Shown here piece by piece: positions 1 to 12,042 of a stretch of 64,000 bases of DNA. Below the pieces are notes generated by a model. That model had not been told where the DNA came from. It saw only the letters and a program-made list of their open reading frames with translations, and searched no databases. The stretch comes from Daucus carota subsp. sativus (taxonomy: Eukaryota > Streptophyta > Magnoliopsida > Apiales > Apiaceae), in assembly GCF_001625215.2 (NCBI RefSeq), contig NC_030381.2, positions 52,289,214 through 52,353,213 of the forward strand, given 5' to 3'. The position numbers and the translations under genes were made by a program. Positions within the stretch are counted from its first letter, which is position 1. Each line of letters opens with the position of its first letter.

Positions 1-3000
1 AATCTCCAGTGATCTCAGGTTGCCAATGGGATCTGGAAGATTTTTAAGTTTCCTGTTCAAATTTAATTCCAGCTGAACAAGCTTACTAAGCCGTGCCATT
101 GAATATGGTAATGTCAGAACAGTTAGTCCACTAGCAACAAGCTTTGTTAGGGATTCAAGGTCACCTAATTTCGTAGGCAATGCTCTCAGACTACTACAAC
201 CCCCAATGTTTAAAATTTTCAAAGCTCTCAAGTTGCAAATGCTCTCTCCCAGACTTGTAAGGTTTGCACAGTTTTCCAAATTCAAGGAAACAAGCCTGAC
301 CAAGCTACCGATGGTTGTGTGGACATCCTCCAACTGTATACATCCCCTAAAATCTAACTCTTCAAGACAAGGTAATTTACTAAAGTCTGGCATAGTAGTT
401 AAATGTAGAGAACTCCCCATCCACAAAGACTTCAAGTTCACAAATACACGTGGAACCTGTAAAATTAGTAGAACCTGGAAAAATTAAATCTGATGTTTAT
501 ATGAATTTTCATCAATGCAAGAAACATACTCACGGTACCTACCATATTTGGCTCCCACATTGTTCTCAGTTGGCTATTAGGCAAATCAAGAGACACAAGT
601 TTTTGTGGGAAAAATTCATAAGGTAAAAACTTCAATGGACAACGGTACCAAGAGAGTACTCTCAAATTTTCAAATGTCCGTTCAAAGCTTCCAGTAATAT
701 TTACAGTCGCAAGGAGAAGAATTCTTAATTTCCACATCCTTCTGAATGTTTCTGTAGTGACTGATACTCCCTCAAGTGATTCCTCTTTGTAAAAGTTGAG
801 ATCCATGATTACCTCAATAGCCTCTGTTACCTAACATGTACATATGCAGAAGAAAAGTTGGTGACTTACATTCTATAGATAACTTCAAGATAGAGTAAAA
901 GAGGTAGAATATATCTGTTAGAAGAAAATTCTCCAGGTTGACCTTGTATTATATAGAAACATGACAATTACCTTACAGTTCTTTAACACGCCCAATATAT
1001 CTTTTGATTCCCACAATCTACTGTGCTTTCCATGCTCATCAGGAGAGTTGTTGCGCGAAATTTTCCTTCCCATGTCCAAAAGCAGGTCATGCATCCCTAG
1101 CTCATCACTATCATTTATAGTCAATAAACATCTTTTCTTTAGAATGTCGATTTTATGGTTGATGAACGTATAACAACCTTCCAGTATTTTCACAGCCACT
1201 TCTTTCTTCCGTCCACAGAAAAAACAAGCAATATCAAGGAAAATATCCTGCAGCGTGGGATCAACCATCTTCAATGCATCAAAGCTAATCACAAGTTTTC
1301 TCTCAACATCGCTATTGGGTAGTCTTCTTATTTTGTCTATAAACCATCTCCATCCTTCCTCAGATTGGTTAAACAAGTTCGCCCCGAAAACCTTAAGAGC
1401 CAAGGGAAGCCCACCAGCATGCTGTAGAATATCATTAGACAACTCCATTAGAGTGTTGTTTGGTGTAGAATTTCCAAATGCATGTCGGGTAAAAAGAGCC
1501 ATTGAGTCAGCAGCATCCAACTCCTGCACCATGTATCTGTATCTTGGTTCGACTTCAATTGTATCCAGTATTTGTTCATCCCTGGTAGTTATGATGACTA
1601 CACTCCCAGAAGCAAATGGTCCAACTAAAGACTGAAATTGTGTGACGTGGTCTAAATCGTCAATAACAACCAGGATTTTGTTTGAACAAATTCTAGCTCC
1701 TATTGAACTAATTCCATGGTTAACAGAGTCAACCTTCAAAATTTTCTTACTTCTAAGAACATCGTTGATCAGTCTTTGTTGTAAAGATACTAGGCCATTT
1801 ATTCTTCCTGCAACTTCACTCACATCTTCAAGGAAGCAACTTCCCTTAAAACTTCCGGGAAAGAGTTCTTTATAAAGAGCTTTGGCAAAAGTTGTTTTGC
1901 CCACTCCACCCATTCCATATATACCGAACTTAATCATGCCTTCTGTGTGGCTGTTCAACAGTAGTGTTATGTCTCTGATACGAGAATCCAACCCCACTGG
2001 ATATTTTCCAACATCAGAAATCTTGGGATTTATTTTGAGAAGTATCTCATCAATAATTTCATCTACTAAATCAGCTTCAGACCTGCAATGCAATTTTTTT
2101 ATCATTAGTTCAATTAAACTGGTAGGAAATCCAAAAATATTGATCTTAAGGGCATAACAAGAGTATTTTCAGGTTTTGCCTATGCCAAATCTACTTATAA
2201 CTTCTGTTATGTAGTACTAACTAGTACTAAATATTGATCTTAAGGGCATAACAAGAGTATTTTCCGGATTTGAACTTATGACTTCTGTTATGGAACAGGG
2301 TAGCCCTTGTCAATTAAACTTTTTGGTACAAAAATAATGAAATAGTTACAAATAGCATAAAAAAGAACTGAATTTGAATATATTTTGGATCTCCATGTGG
2401 TTTTTGGTTCCTGATGTTCGCATGGGGGATCAATAGTTCATCTTAAGATTTCTCTTAAATTCTTAATCCGGTAGTATGTAGTACTAACTAGTACTCAGTG
2501 GTAGTAAGTAATCAGTAGTGGAGACCTGTATTGTGTCGACGGTTGCCTTCAAATTATGGTAGTGTACAGCTTTTAACAAGAAAAGGCTTGTGTAATGTGG
2601 CCTGATGGTTATATTATATATACTGGATCACGATAAAAATCATAAATTAAATTGTTTTTTTTTTTTGGCTAGTAATATATCTCTTAATATTTGAAAATAT
2701 GTAGCTCAAACAGAGTATTTAACAAAAAAAATCAGACTGGTGCAGTGTTACTGGATAGATCTCGTAGGCCCTGTTTGGTATTGTTGTTCCAAACAGCAAC
2801 AACAGCTTTTTACTGAAAAGCAAGTGGAAAACACCCAAACAGACCCGTAGTCTATTGAATTCTGGCAAAGTCCTTCGGATTTGCAATGAACTGTTTTATG
2901 CATAATGTTTCTTTTCCATTTACTTGAGTAATTAGTAGATAAAGAATATAGCTACGACAAAGGAAGGATGGAGTACCTTTTTGCATGTATATGTTTTCCT

Positions 3001-3482
3001 GAAAACTGTGCAATCTCTGCTAGTGCAAGCCGCCACTCAGTCACTTTCTCCATTTTACCAGCAAATCGAATTTGATGCTTCTCAAAAGCCTTACTAAAAC
3101 TTCCAAGTTGGTGTCTCACAATTGATGGATCAATGTTGTAAAACACAGGAATGATCAACCTTTGCCTAGTTTTATGACAATTTAGAATTTCAACGAGCTC
3201 GTCAAGGCACCAAGGCGAGAAGGCATAGTTTTCAGACAGGACAGTGATGTAAGTCTTGGATCCCTGAATCGCTTGGAACAATGCGTCAGAGATTACTTCT
3301 CCACTGCGTAGTTCTGGATCATCCTTATAAGTTCGGACTCCATGGCGATCTAGAGCAGCATACAAATGACTTGTAAACTTATAGCGACTGTCATCACCGT
3401 GGAAGCTTAAGAAAACGTCCCAATCAGTAGAAATTGAATATGATACAGAAGAGGATGGAGCTTGAGAAGATGTAGAAGCCAT
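1..3482 (-). CDS. TIR-NB-ARC-LRR (TNL) immune receptor, 3' end beyond window
   Basis: Intracellular immune receptor of the TNL class. I resolve four exons: 3482-2977, 2082-972, 830-543 and 456 to below 1. All junctions have GT-AG borders and keep one frame, giving 787 visible residues. TIR domain: about residues 20-165, with DVFLSF at 22-27 and WCLDEL at 91-96; E95 sits where TIR NADases carry the catalytic glutamate. NB-ARC: P-loop GMGGVGKTT at 225-233, kinase-2 LVVIDD at 306-311, RNBS-B VVIITTRD at 330-337, GLPLAL at 393-398, MHD at 499-501. Leucine-rich repeats begin after VTEAIEVIMDL and run open to base 1. The ATG at 3482 was chosen because an upstream in-frame ATG adds a hydrophobic leader unlike this family. 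The usual TIR signature FRGEDTR is FHGDDSR here. The gene looks intact as far as it is visible; the C-terminus cannot be judged. Confidence 0.93.
2083..2976 (-). other. intron 1 of the TNL gene
   Basis: This 894-base intron separates the TIR and NB-ARC exons, the usual place in TNL genes. It holds a tandem duplication of about 93 bases at 2136-2295 (unit starting AATATTGATCTTAAGG) and a small hAT-like element at 2767-2846. Splice borders are GT at 2976-2975 and AG at 2084-2083, read on the minus strand. Confidence 0.85.
2767..2846. mobile_element. very short hAT-like MITE remnant in TNL intron
   Basis: The ends GGCCCTGTTTGG and CCAAACAGACCC are inverted, and the inner part (CAACAACAGCTTTTTACTGA) matches the ends of the longer elements at 21978-22344 and 60128-60466. 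It appears to be an internally deleted copy of that family, about 80 bases long. The flanking CGTAG on both sides is too short to prove a target duplication. Confidence 0.5.
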
Positions 3483-3605
3483 AAATTTACACACAAGTCC
3501 AAATATTGGGATGTACGAAACAAGAAGATTCAAAAGAATTGTAAAGATGAAATCGAAGATGATATGAATTAAGAGTAATAGTTTCACTAGATATACATTG
3601 ATCAA

Positions 3606-3838
3606 TTGTTTACTCTAATCATTGCTAAAGTTTATTATCTAATCATTTAGTTTAAAAATCACTAAATTGCAGACTTGCAGGCCGGTGATGTAGACTGCAG
3701 ATATGTACAAAAGGCTAAACATTAAAAAATCCATTAGTTGGGAGACTTTAGGTGAGGTTTGGTTTGGGTTGTTTGTATGCTTGCGGAATGTTTAAACCAA
3801 GTGAGCTTCTCAGAGTGGTTATATGTTACTTGCTAATA
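3606..3838. other. upstream flank of TNL gene
   Basis: AT-rich spacer that presumably contains the TNL promoter, since the TNL ATG is at 3482. I see no clear TATA box or repeat that I can defend. Confidence 0.4.
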
Positions 3839-4395
3839 GGGTTTTATATCAAATTGGCCACCCGTTATGTCAAAATGTCTCATTTGACCCACCCATCTCA
3901 ACGGGGACTCGTTTCAGCCACTATAAACCAAATATATATCATTTTACCCACACTACTATTCATCATCTTTACTTAATCATTTATCAAAAATCAACCGTTT
4001 GTCTTTTTACTATAAAACAACTTCGAGTACTTTCACAATTGTCTCTAGTATTTATCAAAATAGTTTGAGAATTTTTAATGCAACATAGCTAGAGTGATCA
4101 AATAAATATATATTTATAGCTATATATTTTTTTAACTGCATAGCTATGTTGTTTTAGAAATTTCTAAATTATTTTGATAAATACTAGAGACAATTATGAA
4201 ATTACTCGAAGTGGTTTTGTAATAAAAAGACAAACGGTTAATTTTTGATTAATGATTAAGTAAAAAAGTATAAATAGTGATCTGGGTAAAATGATATATA
4301 TTTGATTTATAGTGGCTTAAATGAGTCGCCGATGAGAATGATGGGTCAGGTGAGATATTTTGACGAAACGGGTGGCCAGTTTGATATAAAACCCC
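3839..4395. mobile_element. fold-back Mutator-like non-autonomous element (557 bp)
   Basis: Nearly the whole element is one inverted repeat: GGGTTTTATATCAAATTGGC at the left pairs with the complement of the right end near 4395, and similarity continues to the centre near 4115. It is flanked by the 9-base direct repeat TTGCTAATA (3830-3838 and 4396-4404). Nine-base target duplications and long inverted ends are typical of Mutator-like elements. No transposase is present. Confidence 0.85.
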
Positions 4396-4678
4396 TTGCT
4401 AATATTATGTTTGAATAATGTATTGGGAGGCAAACTTAATTAGTAAGACTGGCTAATGGCTAGCAGCATCGGCTATGGTCGAGTGAGGCAGCTGGCTGGC
4501 TGGCTTATGATATTGATCCTGATTGTCTTCGTGCTCATAATAATAGCAATCATAAACTATACAGGGCTAAAAATTATTAAACCAATGATGTTCGTTTTTG
4601 TAATAGTAGTTTCCATTATTTATTGAATATATATTACCAGGTGATTGTTGCAGCAAACTGTCAAACGATTTTTTATAT

Positions 4679-4868
4679 CGGTTTTTCTAGGATGTGCTCA
4701 TGGGCACATGCTAAGCGTGGAATTTTACAAGTTTGGAAGATTTTGATTGGTTCTCATGTCTTAATAATGGTGGACCCCCTACAAATACAACAACCATACC
4801 AATCAAAATTTCCTAAACCTATCAAATTCCGCGCTTAGCATGTGACCATGGTCACGAGACCAACCCTC
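4679..4868. mobile_element. Mutator-like MITE, copy 1 (190 bp)
   Basis: Inverted ends begin CGGTTTTTCTAGGATGTGCT and contain palindromes around CATGGGCACATGCTAAGCG. The 9-base direct repeat TTTTTATAT flanks it at 4670-4678 and 4869-4877. The element at 59493-59685 is a second member with its own 9-base duplication, so boundaries are well supported. Confidence 0.88.
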
Positions 4869-4877
4869 TTTTTATAT

Positions 4878-5984
4878 TAGAAACGTGGGCCCATATGCGG
4901 TTTAAATGCTATTGGGCAGATATTATTGTCATTATGGGATCATTTGATTCGTATATATATATTGTTGTCATTTCGGGGATTGTGTGGTTAGCAATATGAA
5001 TATGAGTTTAACATGTGTGTTTGAGTACTAAAAGTAATATATTTAATTTTAAAAATTTAAGTTATTTAAGTTATTAATTTATATTAATTAAATATATTAA
5101 TAAAATTATATCATAGATTATTTTTGTATTAAATATTTATATTTAATTACTTAAACATAGACAAAAAATCAGGAAAAAAAAATAAAAAAATCTCATACCT
5201 CTCTCTGGTACCCACTTCTGTTTAGGTATCAAAAATCCATTTCCTTTTGTTCAACAAAAAACCAGGGTTTGGAATGGACATCAGTGTTGTCTGCGACTTG
5301 GACATTCGGCTCTTTGAACGCCTAGACACATCCGGTTCTCTCAATGACCCGGGCTTTGTGACTCGAACCTCTCTAATTGTCTCCGCTACCCAGACATTGG
5401 GCTTTCCACGGGATCTAAACATCTCCGCGACTCAGACATCCAGCTCGCATAACAAGGATCATGTGATCAATTTGTTGGATGGTGACGAAGGTCCATGGTG
5501 AAATATGGGTATAGTTCATCGCCTCAGGACCACATGGGATATCTTCTTGGGTTGATGATTTCGCATTGGATCGACAAATATGAATTTGGGCTACATGGAT
5601 ATGGGTTCTACGGTTTTTTAAATGTTTGTTTTGATTTCAATATTGATTTATTTTTGATTAAATATTATAAATTATTTATTTATTATTTTTACAATCTGAA
5701 ATTAATATATTCAAATTAATCAATTTGACTGGTCAAATGAATATTTAAAAGAGACAGGGAACGAAGCTCCACAACACCCGCTATATTCCACCATCATTTT
5801 AATTATTTTTTTCCGGACCACATAACCTCAAAAAATTGTTCTCAATTTTCTCCGGTTAACATTAATTTTGTTGTACTTATGGTCTCTTTGGAGACTGCTA
5901 AAAATCGAGATGCTTTACGAAAGAATGTCGATAAAAAAAGTGTTGTCGTAGAATTCGAATTCAAATAGGTGTTTGAATTATTTT
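4878..5984. other. AT-rich intergenic stretch, no supported gene
   Basis: Mostly AT-rich spacer. The reading frame at 5247-5501 (84 codons) is the only locally GC-richer part. It contains loosely repeated motifs (GCGACTTGGACAT, GCTACCCAGACAT, GCGACTCAGACAT) and resembles no protein I know, so I do not call it a gene. Confidence 0.5.
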
Positions 5985-6465
5985 TCATATGTACATATTT
6001 TGAGTTATAATATAAAAAAATTATATTTTTCATGAGATTTGATGGTTTGATAGTGAAATATATGACTGCTTTCAGAAAATCTATTTTTAGATTTATCAAA
6101 TAATTTTTCACCTACTTTTAAACAAAAAATTGTTGTTGCCTACAACAGCAATGTCAAACAGGCCCGCAAGGGTTGGTTAAAGAGGGGACTTGTATCCTCT
6201 TGGTCACAGGTTCGACTCCCGAAGAGAGCGATATTTGTGATTATGCCTCCTGGGCCAGAGCCTGTCGCTTAAGTGCGGTTTACCTTGGTTCACGTGGTTT
6301 GCAGGCTATTACGTGAGCTCGTGGGTTTACCCAGTGCGCACCCAAAGGGAGGCTATTACGTTATTACGTGAGCTCGTGGGTTTACCCAGTGCGCACCCAA
6401 AGGGTAGCGGCTGCGGGTTCCTACGTTAAAAAAAAAAAAAAAAAAAGCAATGTCAAACAGTACCT
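5985..6465. mobile_element. decayed hAT-like MITE split by a SINE
   Basis: The stretch sharing GAGTTATAATATAAAAAAAT, TGATAGTGAAAT and TTTTTCACCT with the elements at 21978-22344 and 60128-60466 is an old copy of the same family. Its left end cannot be placed. The SINE at 6162-6445 sits in its right terminus, so the hAT-like copy is the older of the two. Confidence 0.6.
6162..6445 (+). mobile_element. tRNA-derived SINE with poly(A) tail
   Basis: It is flanked by a perfect 15-base direct repeat AGCAATGTCAAACAG (6147-6161 and 6446-6460) and ends in an A-run of about 18. A pol III box B, GGTTCGACTCC, lies at about 6211 and a box-A-like GGTTGGTTAAAGAGG near 6171. The body has the CCTCCTGGGCC and GGTAGCGGCTGCGGGTTCC motifs common in plant SINEs. 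A roughly 50-base internal segment (unit around GAGCTCGTGGGTTTACCCAG) is tandemly duplicated at about 6304-6404. Exact target repeats suggest a fairly recent insertion. Confidence 0.9.
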
Positions 6466-6483
6466 TAGTTACAATATTTGAAA

Positions 6484-7643
6484 GGGAAAATAGATTTTTT
6501 TACCACTCAACTTATTGTGTTTTTAGAAACTTACCACTCAACTAATTTTTTTTTCCTTTTATTCACTAAAGTTAGGTTTGGATCTTTTTTTAGCCACTAA
6601 CCAGGTTCGGATTTGATTACTAGCATTATGATAAATTTTTTCGTCACTAAACTTATTGCGTCTTTAGAAACTAACCACTCAACCGTATTTTTTTTTTATT
6701 TTACTCACTAATGTTACGTTTAGTTTCTTTTTCCCCTGAAGTTAGGTTTAGATTTGATTATTAGCATTATATTAATTCTCTGTAGCAATATTAAAATATA
6801 GTGGTAGTCTGTAATATTTTGATGATTTGATATATGTATGTATCTTTATATATACTAGTACTTTTATGTCCTCAAGGTCGTTAACTTGGGTTATAAGAAT
6901 TTGACACGCATTTTATGACTTTTAAAAGATGTAGTTTCATAAATAATTTTATTTTTTTCTTCCAAATAAAAATTCAGCGTTTGAATTTTTACACAAAAAT
7001 AAATTATGAAACTATATTTTATAAGAAGTTTAAAATACGTGCTAAGTAGTAGAAAAAACGGTAAAACTAATGAGAGGGACGGAGGGAAAAATAATAACAT
7101 AAAATAATGGATTATAGAGGACAATCATCGAAAATTAAGTTTTTCTCTCTATTTATTTATCTTGAAAATTGTAATAAGATAAAGTTATTAAAATTGATGA
7201 AGATAAATTTAAGAGACATCTTAGACTGAGGATTGAAACTTTAATAGCGAAAGATGATGCATCATATCCCTCTATTACACTTTATCTTATCTTGGAGGGT
7301 GAATTATTTGAAGTCATTGATTTGATATTCATGATTTATTGAATTTTTAGAATTCTAATTATGATTTTTCCTTATTTTAATTTTTCATATGCTCATTTTA
7401 TATTATTATTGTTATATATAAAAATATAAATATACGACACATCATCAAAATATTACATACTATCACTATGTATAAATGATACTACAAAAAATTATTATAA
7501 TGCTAATTATCATATCCGAACCCAAGTTGGTGGCTAAAAAAAGAACCAAACCTTACGTCAGTGAGTAAAAAGGAAAAAAAATTAGTTGAGTGATAAGGTT
7601 CTAAAAACACAATAAGTTGAGTGGTAAAAAAATCTATTTTCCC
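6484..7643. mobile_element. Mutator-like non-autonomous element (1,160 bp)
   Basis: Long inverted ends start GGGAAAATAGATTTTTTTAC, match the complement at 7643 and extend about 300 bases inwards. The 9-base direct repeat TATTTGAAA lies at 6475-6483 and 7644-7652. The left arm contains an internal duplication around CCACTCAACTTATTG. The middle (about 6860-7100) resembles an eroded Stowaway-like MITE ending GGGACGGAGGGA. No transposase frame was seen. Confidence 0.85.
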
Positions 7644-7683
7644 TATTTGAAATAGTAGTATTCCAATGGGCTCCTAGATGCTA

Positions 7684-7918
7684 CTCCCTCCGTTCCTAAA
7701 TAATAGTCGCTTTGACTTTTTGCACGTATTTTAAGGTGTAAAAAAAACATACTTCTACATATTATTTTTAAAATTTTCTTTTTCTAAATAAAAATAGAGA
7801 TGTTAAACTTTTATTCAGAAAAAGAAAATTTCAAAAATAATATGTAGAAGTATGTTTTTTTTACACCTTAAAATACGTGCAAAAAGTCAAAGCGACTATT
7901 ATTTAGGAACGGAGGGAG
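7684..7918. mobile_element. Stowaway-type MITE, near-perfect hairpin (235 bp)
   Basis: Terminal repeats CTCCCTCCGTTCCTAAATAA and their exact complement are flanked by TA on both sides (7682-7683, 7919-7920). The two arms are almost perfectly complementary to the centre, so this copy is young or well preserved and its transcript would fold into a long hairpin. Confidence 0.92.
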
Positions 7919-7952
7919 TATTTAATAGGAGCCTACCCTCTCTCCTTTCTTT

Positions 7953-8227
7953 TAAGAGCATTTAGTAGCTTTTAACTCAATATTATATTAATGTCTTTTC
8001 AATCTTCTCTCTATTTTAGTTAATTTTTTCTTCTCATTTATATAAAATAAATATAAAATGTGAATAAGGAGCCAAGTATAAAGAATAGCACTGAAGTTCT
8101 CACGTTTTATAGCGTATCAACTTACTAGGAGCCACATTTTATATTATTGTTTAAGGAATGATTTAGGAGCCACATTTTATATTATTGTTTAAGGAATGAT
8201 TTAGGAGCACCGTTGGAGATGCTCTTA
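7953..8227. mobile_element. probable Tourist/Harbinger-like MITE with internal tandem repeat
   Basis: Ends AAGAGCATTT and the complementary GATGCTCTT form short inverted termini of a type common in plant MITEs. Inside, 8125-8209 holds two copies of a 38-base unit starting AGGAGCCACATTTTATATTA. The target duplication (TTA/TAA) is ambiguous. Confidence 0.55.
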
Positions 8228-8230
8228 GTT

Positions 8231-8898
8231 CTTACTACTAGTTTACTGACCAGTAGCTGCTCTTAGAGAGCATCTGCTGTTCTTCCTGGTTTGCTAGTCA
8301 CTGCATCTTTACAATATTTTTTTCATACTATGCACAGTTATGCACTTCATTTTTAAATGCACAAGATAACCCTTATCTATAAGATTGCATTTCAAGCAGA
8401 ATACTTGGTCAGATAAAAATTGTCTAACAAATTCTCTGCAGACCCCAACAGAAATTGTTATAAATCATGGGATCAACTTGATTTTTGTTTTTACTTTGAT
8501 AATTCCACAAATTTGCAAACAATCAATCAACTCATTTTTTTCACCCCAGAAGGAGCTCTTCCAGCACACATAAATATGTGCTCATAAAAAAACCCTAACT
8601 ACGATAAAAGAGGTACCAAATGATTGGGTAAATTGAGCTATAGTGTTAACATATTCTAGCAGTTACATCTCATTTAAAGGACAAGGAACAAAAAATAAAA
8701 AAATAAAGTTACAGGATCAACAGAACCACACGTACTGAGACTACCCAGACCGAGGGCTCATAATATCTACCAAAATGTAGTAGCTGACTGATTACAACTA
8801 AATGATACAAGTTTCTGCTTCCTTTTTTTACCTGTCCTTTTTTACTCGTATATGCACACGGGGTTTACTGACATGTCAAAAAACTCCGCTAGTTTTGA
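8231..8898. other. 3' flank and likely 3' UTR of CID7-like gene
   Basis: AT-rich sequence following the CID7 stop at 8899 on the minus strand. It must contain the 3' UTR and poly(A) site, but I cannot place the site. No other gene is seen. Confidence 0.4.
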
Positions 8899-11800
8899 TC
8901 AGTATATGACAACTCGGAGTAACCCCGGCTGAGGTTCAGAGAAGTCGAGGCCTTCTTCCTCGAGCAGATATCGCTGCACTGCTGTTGGCAGTCTTGCTGG
9001 TGTACGAGAACCTCTGGTATGGTGGCCGGTCCCCACACATATATAAACCTGCAAACGTTGGTCTGCTGATCTTGCTGCACTTCTCAACATTGTCAGATCC
9101 CGCTTCAATACATGGATGGCTTCATTTACATGGAGCCCATGCAGATCTATCAATCTCTCTTGTCCTCTTCCATTTCCTTGCATCCCCGAGTAATGTGAAT
9201 TTCTGCAATTCAAAAGGTTGGATTACACAATTAATAGAAATACTGCAAAACTATATATGGGAGGCTATATAGAAACTGAATAAATCACCCCAACTGTTAA
9301 AGAATATACAACATTAACTTCGGAGTACAAGTATATGGATCCGGACTTGCAATGAATCCGATACATTTCCAGAGGAAGGGAATACATCCCAGTGATGAGG
9401 TTGTTGAACACTTGTGATCATGGAGTGCTTCTTAATGCAGTCAATGCAACAACTTGAACAGAAATACATAATACATGCACCCGAAGAAGCAATGACTCGT
9501 AAGAGGTGCAAAACAAGTTCCTTCCTGACCCTCCTCTGGCCACGAGTTGTAAAAAATGCATTAAGAGCAGCTATGAGACAACAAACCTCTGCCGATAAAT
9601 GGATTCTTGTGCCTTGGCATGGGCCGCTTTCATCTGCATGTTATGCAGTTGTCCTTTCACGCTCAGTTCTTTAGCCAGTGCCTTGTTACCAACAAGGTAT
9701 GCCTGACGAGCCTGGTTTTTACACAATTAATACAATAGTTAGTAGATGCAGAGGAAACTACATCTTTAACAGGGTCAAACAACACATGATTGATATAATA
9801 GAAACAGTAAAAGTGGTTCGACTTTTTACAGCGTTGAGTAGTATAAGAAAACATAGCAGCCAATTATTTCTTCATAAAAGTAAACAGAAGTTGGTTTCTA
9901 GAAACTACATTCCCCATTGGACCAAGCTTGAAGAAAATTATCCTATGAAATCGCTTCTCCAAATCATAAGAATTTAAACTTAAAAAAAATAATATCAAAT
10001 TAATGATTTTCACACCAGGCCACTACTGTGTCAGGCAACTAACACGAATCCTAAAAGCTTAACCAATGAGCTATACAAACTGATGAACTAACATACCAGG
10101 CAACTACTCTGTATAGGTGTGAAACCTGTCTTTCGAAGAAATGAACTAATAAACCAGTACCACTTCAGAGAGAGAGAGAGAGAGAGATTCCAACCCAGGG
10201 AATATAACAAAACCAACTAGAACAGCAGAAAAAAATGAAAAAAGAACATAAGGACACACCTGTTCAAAGTACACATTACGTAAACGAGCATAGTCGCGAG
10301 CTTCCTCGCGTGATTCAGAATACATATTTGCTGCCATATCAACAAAGTTAAAGCATATATATACGTGCGGAAGGAACTCCAGACAGTTAAAGTATAATAA
10401 AAAAGAATTTTTGCCTCTTGAGAATATTACCCACGGCTTCTCCTGTTTCAAGCCAAGCAGGTGCTGCACGAGCCGGACTTCGACCTTGCACCCTATCACC
10501 ATAAATTCCTCTCCCTTGCCCGCCAAGGTAAGAGCCTGATGAAGAATGTGAAGCTCTACTAGAGCCAACACTCACATCTGTAGCACCATTTCCATCATAC
10601 TTCCAGATACCAGAATCCTGGGAAGCCATTTTTCTCACAGCAGAAGCAAAATCTATGGCCCCTCTGGATGGTATCGATGAACCGGATCTGAATAAAAGCA
10701 AGTTGTCCTTCTCAGAAGGTCGATAAGGACTACCATTTGGTTGGAGTTCGTCTTCATGGTATTTTCGTATGCCATTTTGACCATCTCCAGCAGAGAGTGC
10801 AGGAAAATCAAGTGCAGTAAGATTTGGAGCTGACAATGCCTTTGAGCTGTGGCTCTGATTTATACCACCTTCGACTTGAAGCTACAATGAAAATATAATG
10901 TAGTGGGAAACTCTAACCAGAGAAACATTGAAACAGAAGATAAGTGCAGGTCATCAATCAAGAGAAAGGATAGGACTTGAGAATATACATCCAGTGAGAA
11001 GATCAGAATGATGATTTGCCAACATGTAGCATAGATTTGATTCCAGACTTATTAAAGCCAAATGAATAAGAATTTCACATTTCCATGTTAACCAAGTTGG
11101 ATTGACAAAAAGACGATCAAAAGAAAACTGGTAACCATTAAATTAGAGAAAGTACAAAACTCAAATCTGGGCATACCTCCAACTGTGTGAGCATCTCAAT
11201 GGTCAGGTTCAAGTCACCGCCATTAGCATAGTACACCTCTGCAAGGCTTTCAGCAGCAAAACCAGGAAACTGTGACGCCAAAAACTCTAGATGGTACATG
11301 TCTGTACTCTCCAACAGCTGCTGCTCATTTAACATGTCGGAATTTCCATTAAAAGCGGTGGCGTCCCCCATACCGTTCAAAAGATTACCAGTGCTCGAAA
11401 TATGTTTGTCCCAAGGTTCAGCATGAGCGTTAAGATAGCTGGATGGAATCGGATCTTCAACGTATGGTGCAACAGAATATCCCATCTTTTGAGAAAAGTT
11501 ACCACCATCAATTTGGTGTGGAGACAACTCCTGCTGTTCCTTCAACATCAAGGCACTGCCATGTGAAGCAGGGAACCTAGACATTTCAACACCATCAATT
11601 ATAGACAAGTTCGAGAAGGGAAGGCCATTAACTTCCAGGGTCTCATCCTTCTCCATAACTTTGAAATCAGGAGTAATATCATCAGGGAGTTGGCAGCGCC
11701 AGTATTGGTGGGCCTCATCATCAGAGTTATTTGAAACAGAGGACTCTGTTCTATCTAATACTGTTTTTCCTAGTGCTTTATTACTACCGCTGGCAAATCT

Positions 11801-11950
11801 TGACGATGAATCTGCTGCACCAGGGCTTCCTGGAGATGCTCTCAGAGCAGAGGGAACAAATTCAGTGGCATTAGGATTTAAAGTTGTTAACTTGGAAACA
11901 ATACTTGGCTTTTTGTCAGCTGTAAGAGCTCCTTTGTTGTACAAGCTCAT
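8899..11950 (-). CDS. CID7: polyadenylate-binding protein-interacting protein 7 (CID7-like)
   Basis: Cytoplasmic partner of poly(A)-binding protein, probably acting in mRNA translation or turnover. Five coding exons: 11950-11177, 10881-10431, 10330-10260, 9711-9587 and 9202-8899, all with GT-AG borders and matching phases, giving 574 residues, close to what I recall for Arabidopsis CID7. Domains in order: PAM2 motif TTLNPNATEFVPSALR at 22-37, CUE domain at about 217-258 (LEFLASQFPGF), a serine/glycine-rich linker, DUF1771 at about 410-472 (ESREEARDYARLRN), and a C-terminal Smr domain from about 490 (LIDLHGLHVNEA, then GTGHHTRGSRTPARLP). PAM2 binds the MLLE domain of PABP; Smr domains are nucleic-acid-binding or nicking modules. 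The start is the ATG just before the PAM2 region. All domains look intact. Confidence 0.95.
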
Positions 11951-12042
11951 TCTTTTTCTTTTTTATATTGAAACAAAATGATGTTACATTCGAGAAATGG
12001 AACTGAAAAAATCTGCAAATTGTAGCAGATGTTACCCAAGTC

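Noticed and set aside
5247-5501. 84-codon frame with SATQT repeats
   Set aside because: No recognisable domain, poor context and no supporting splice sites; repeated motifs alone do not make a gene.
6147-6460. A tRNA gene, because of the perfect box B
   Set aside because: There is no cloverleaf, and the A-tail and flanking repeats show it is a SINE.
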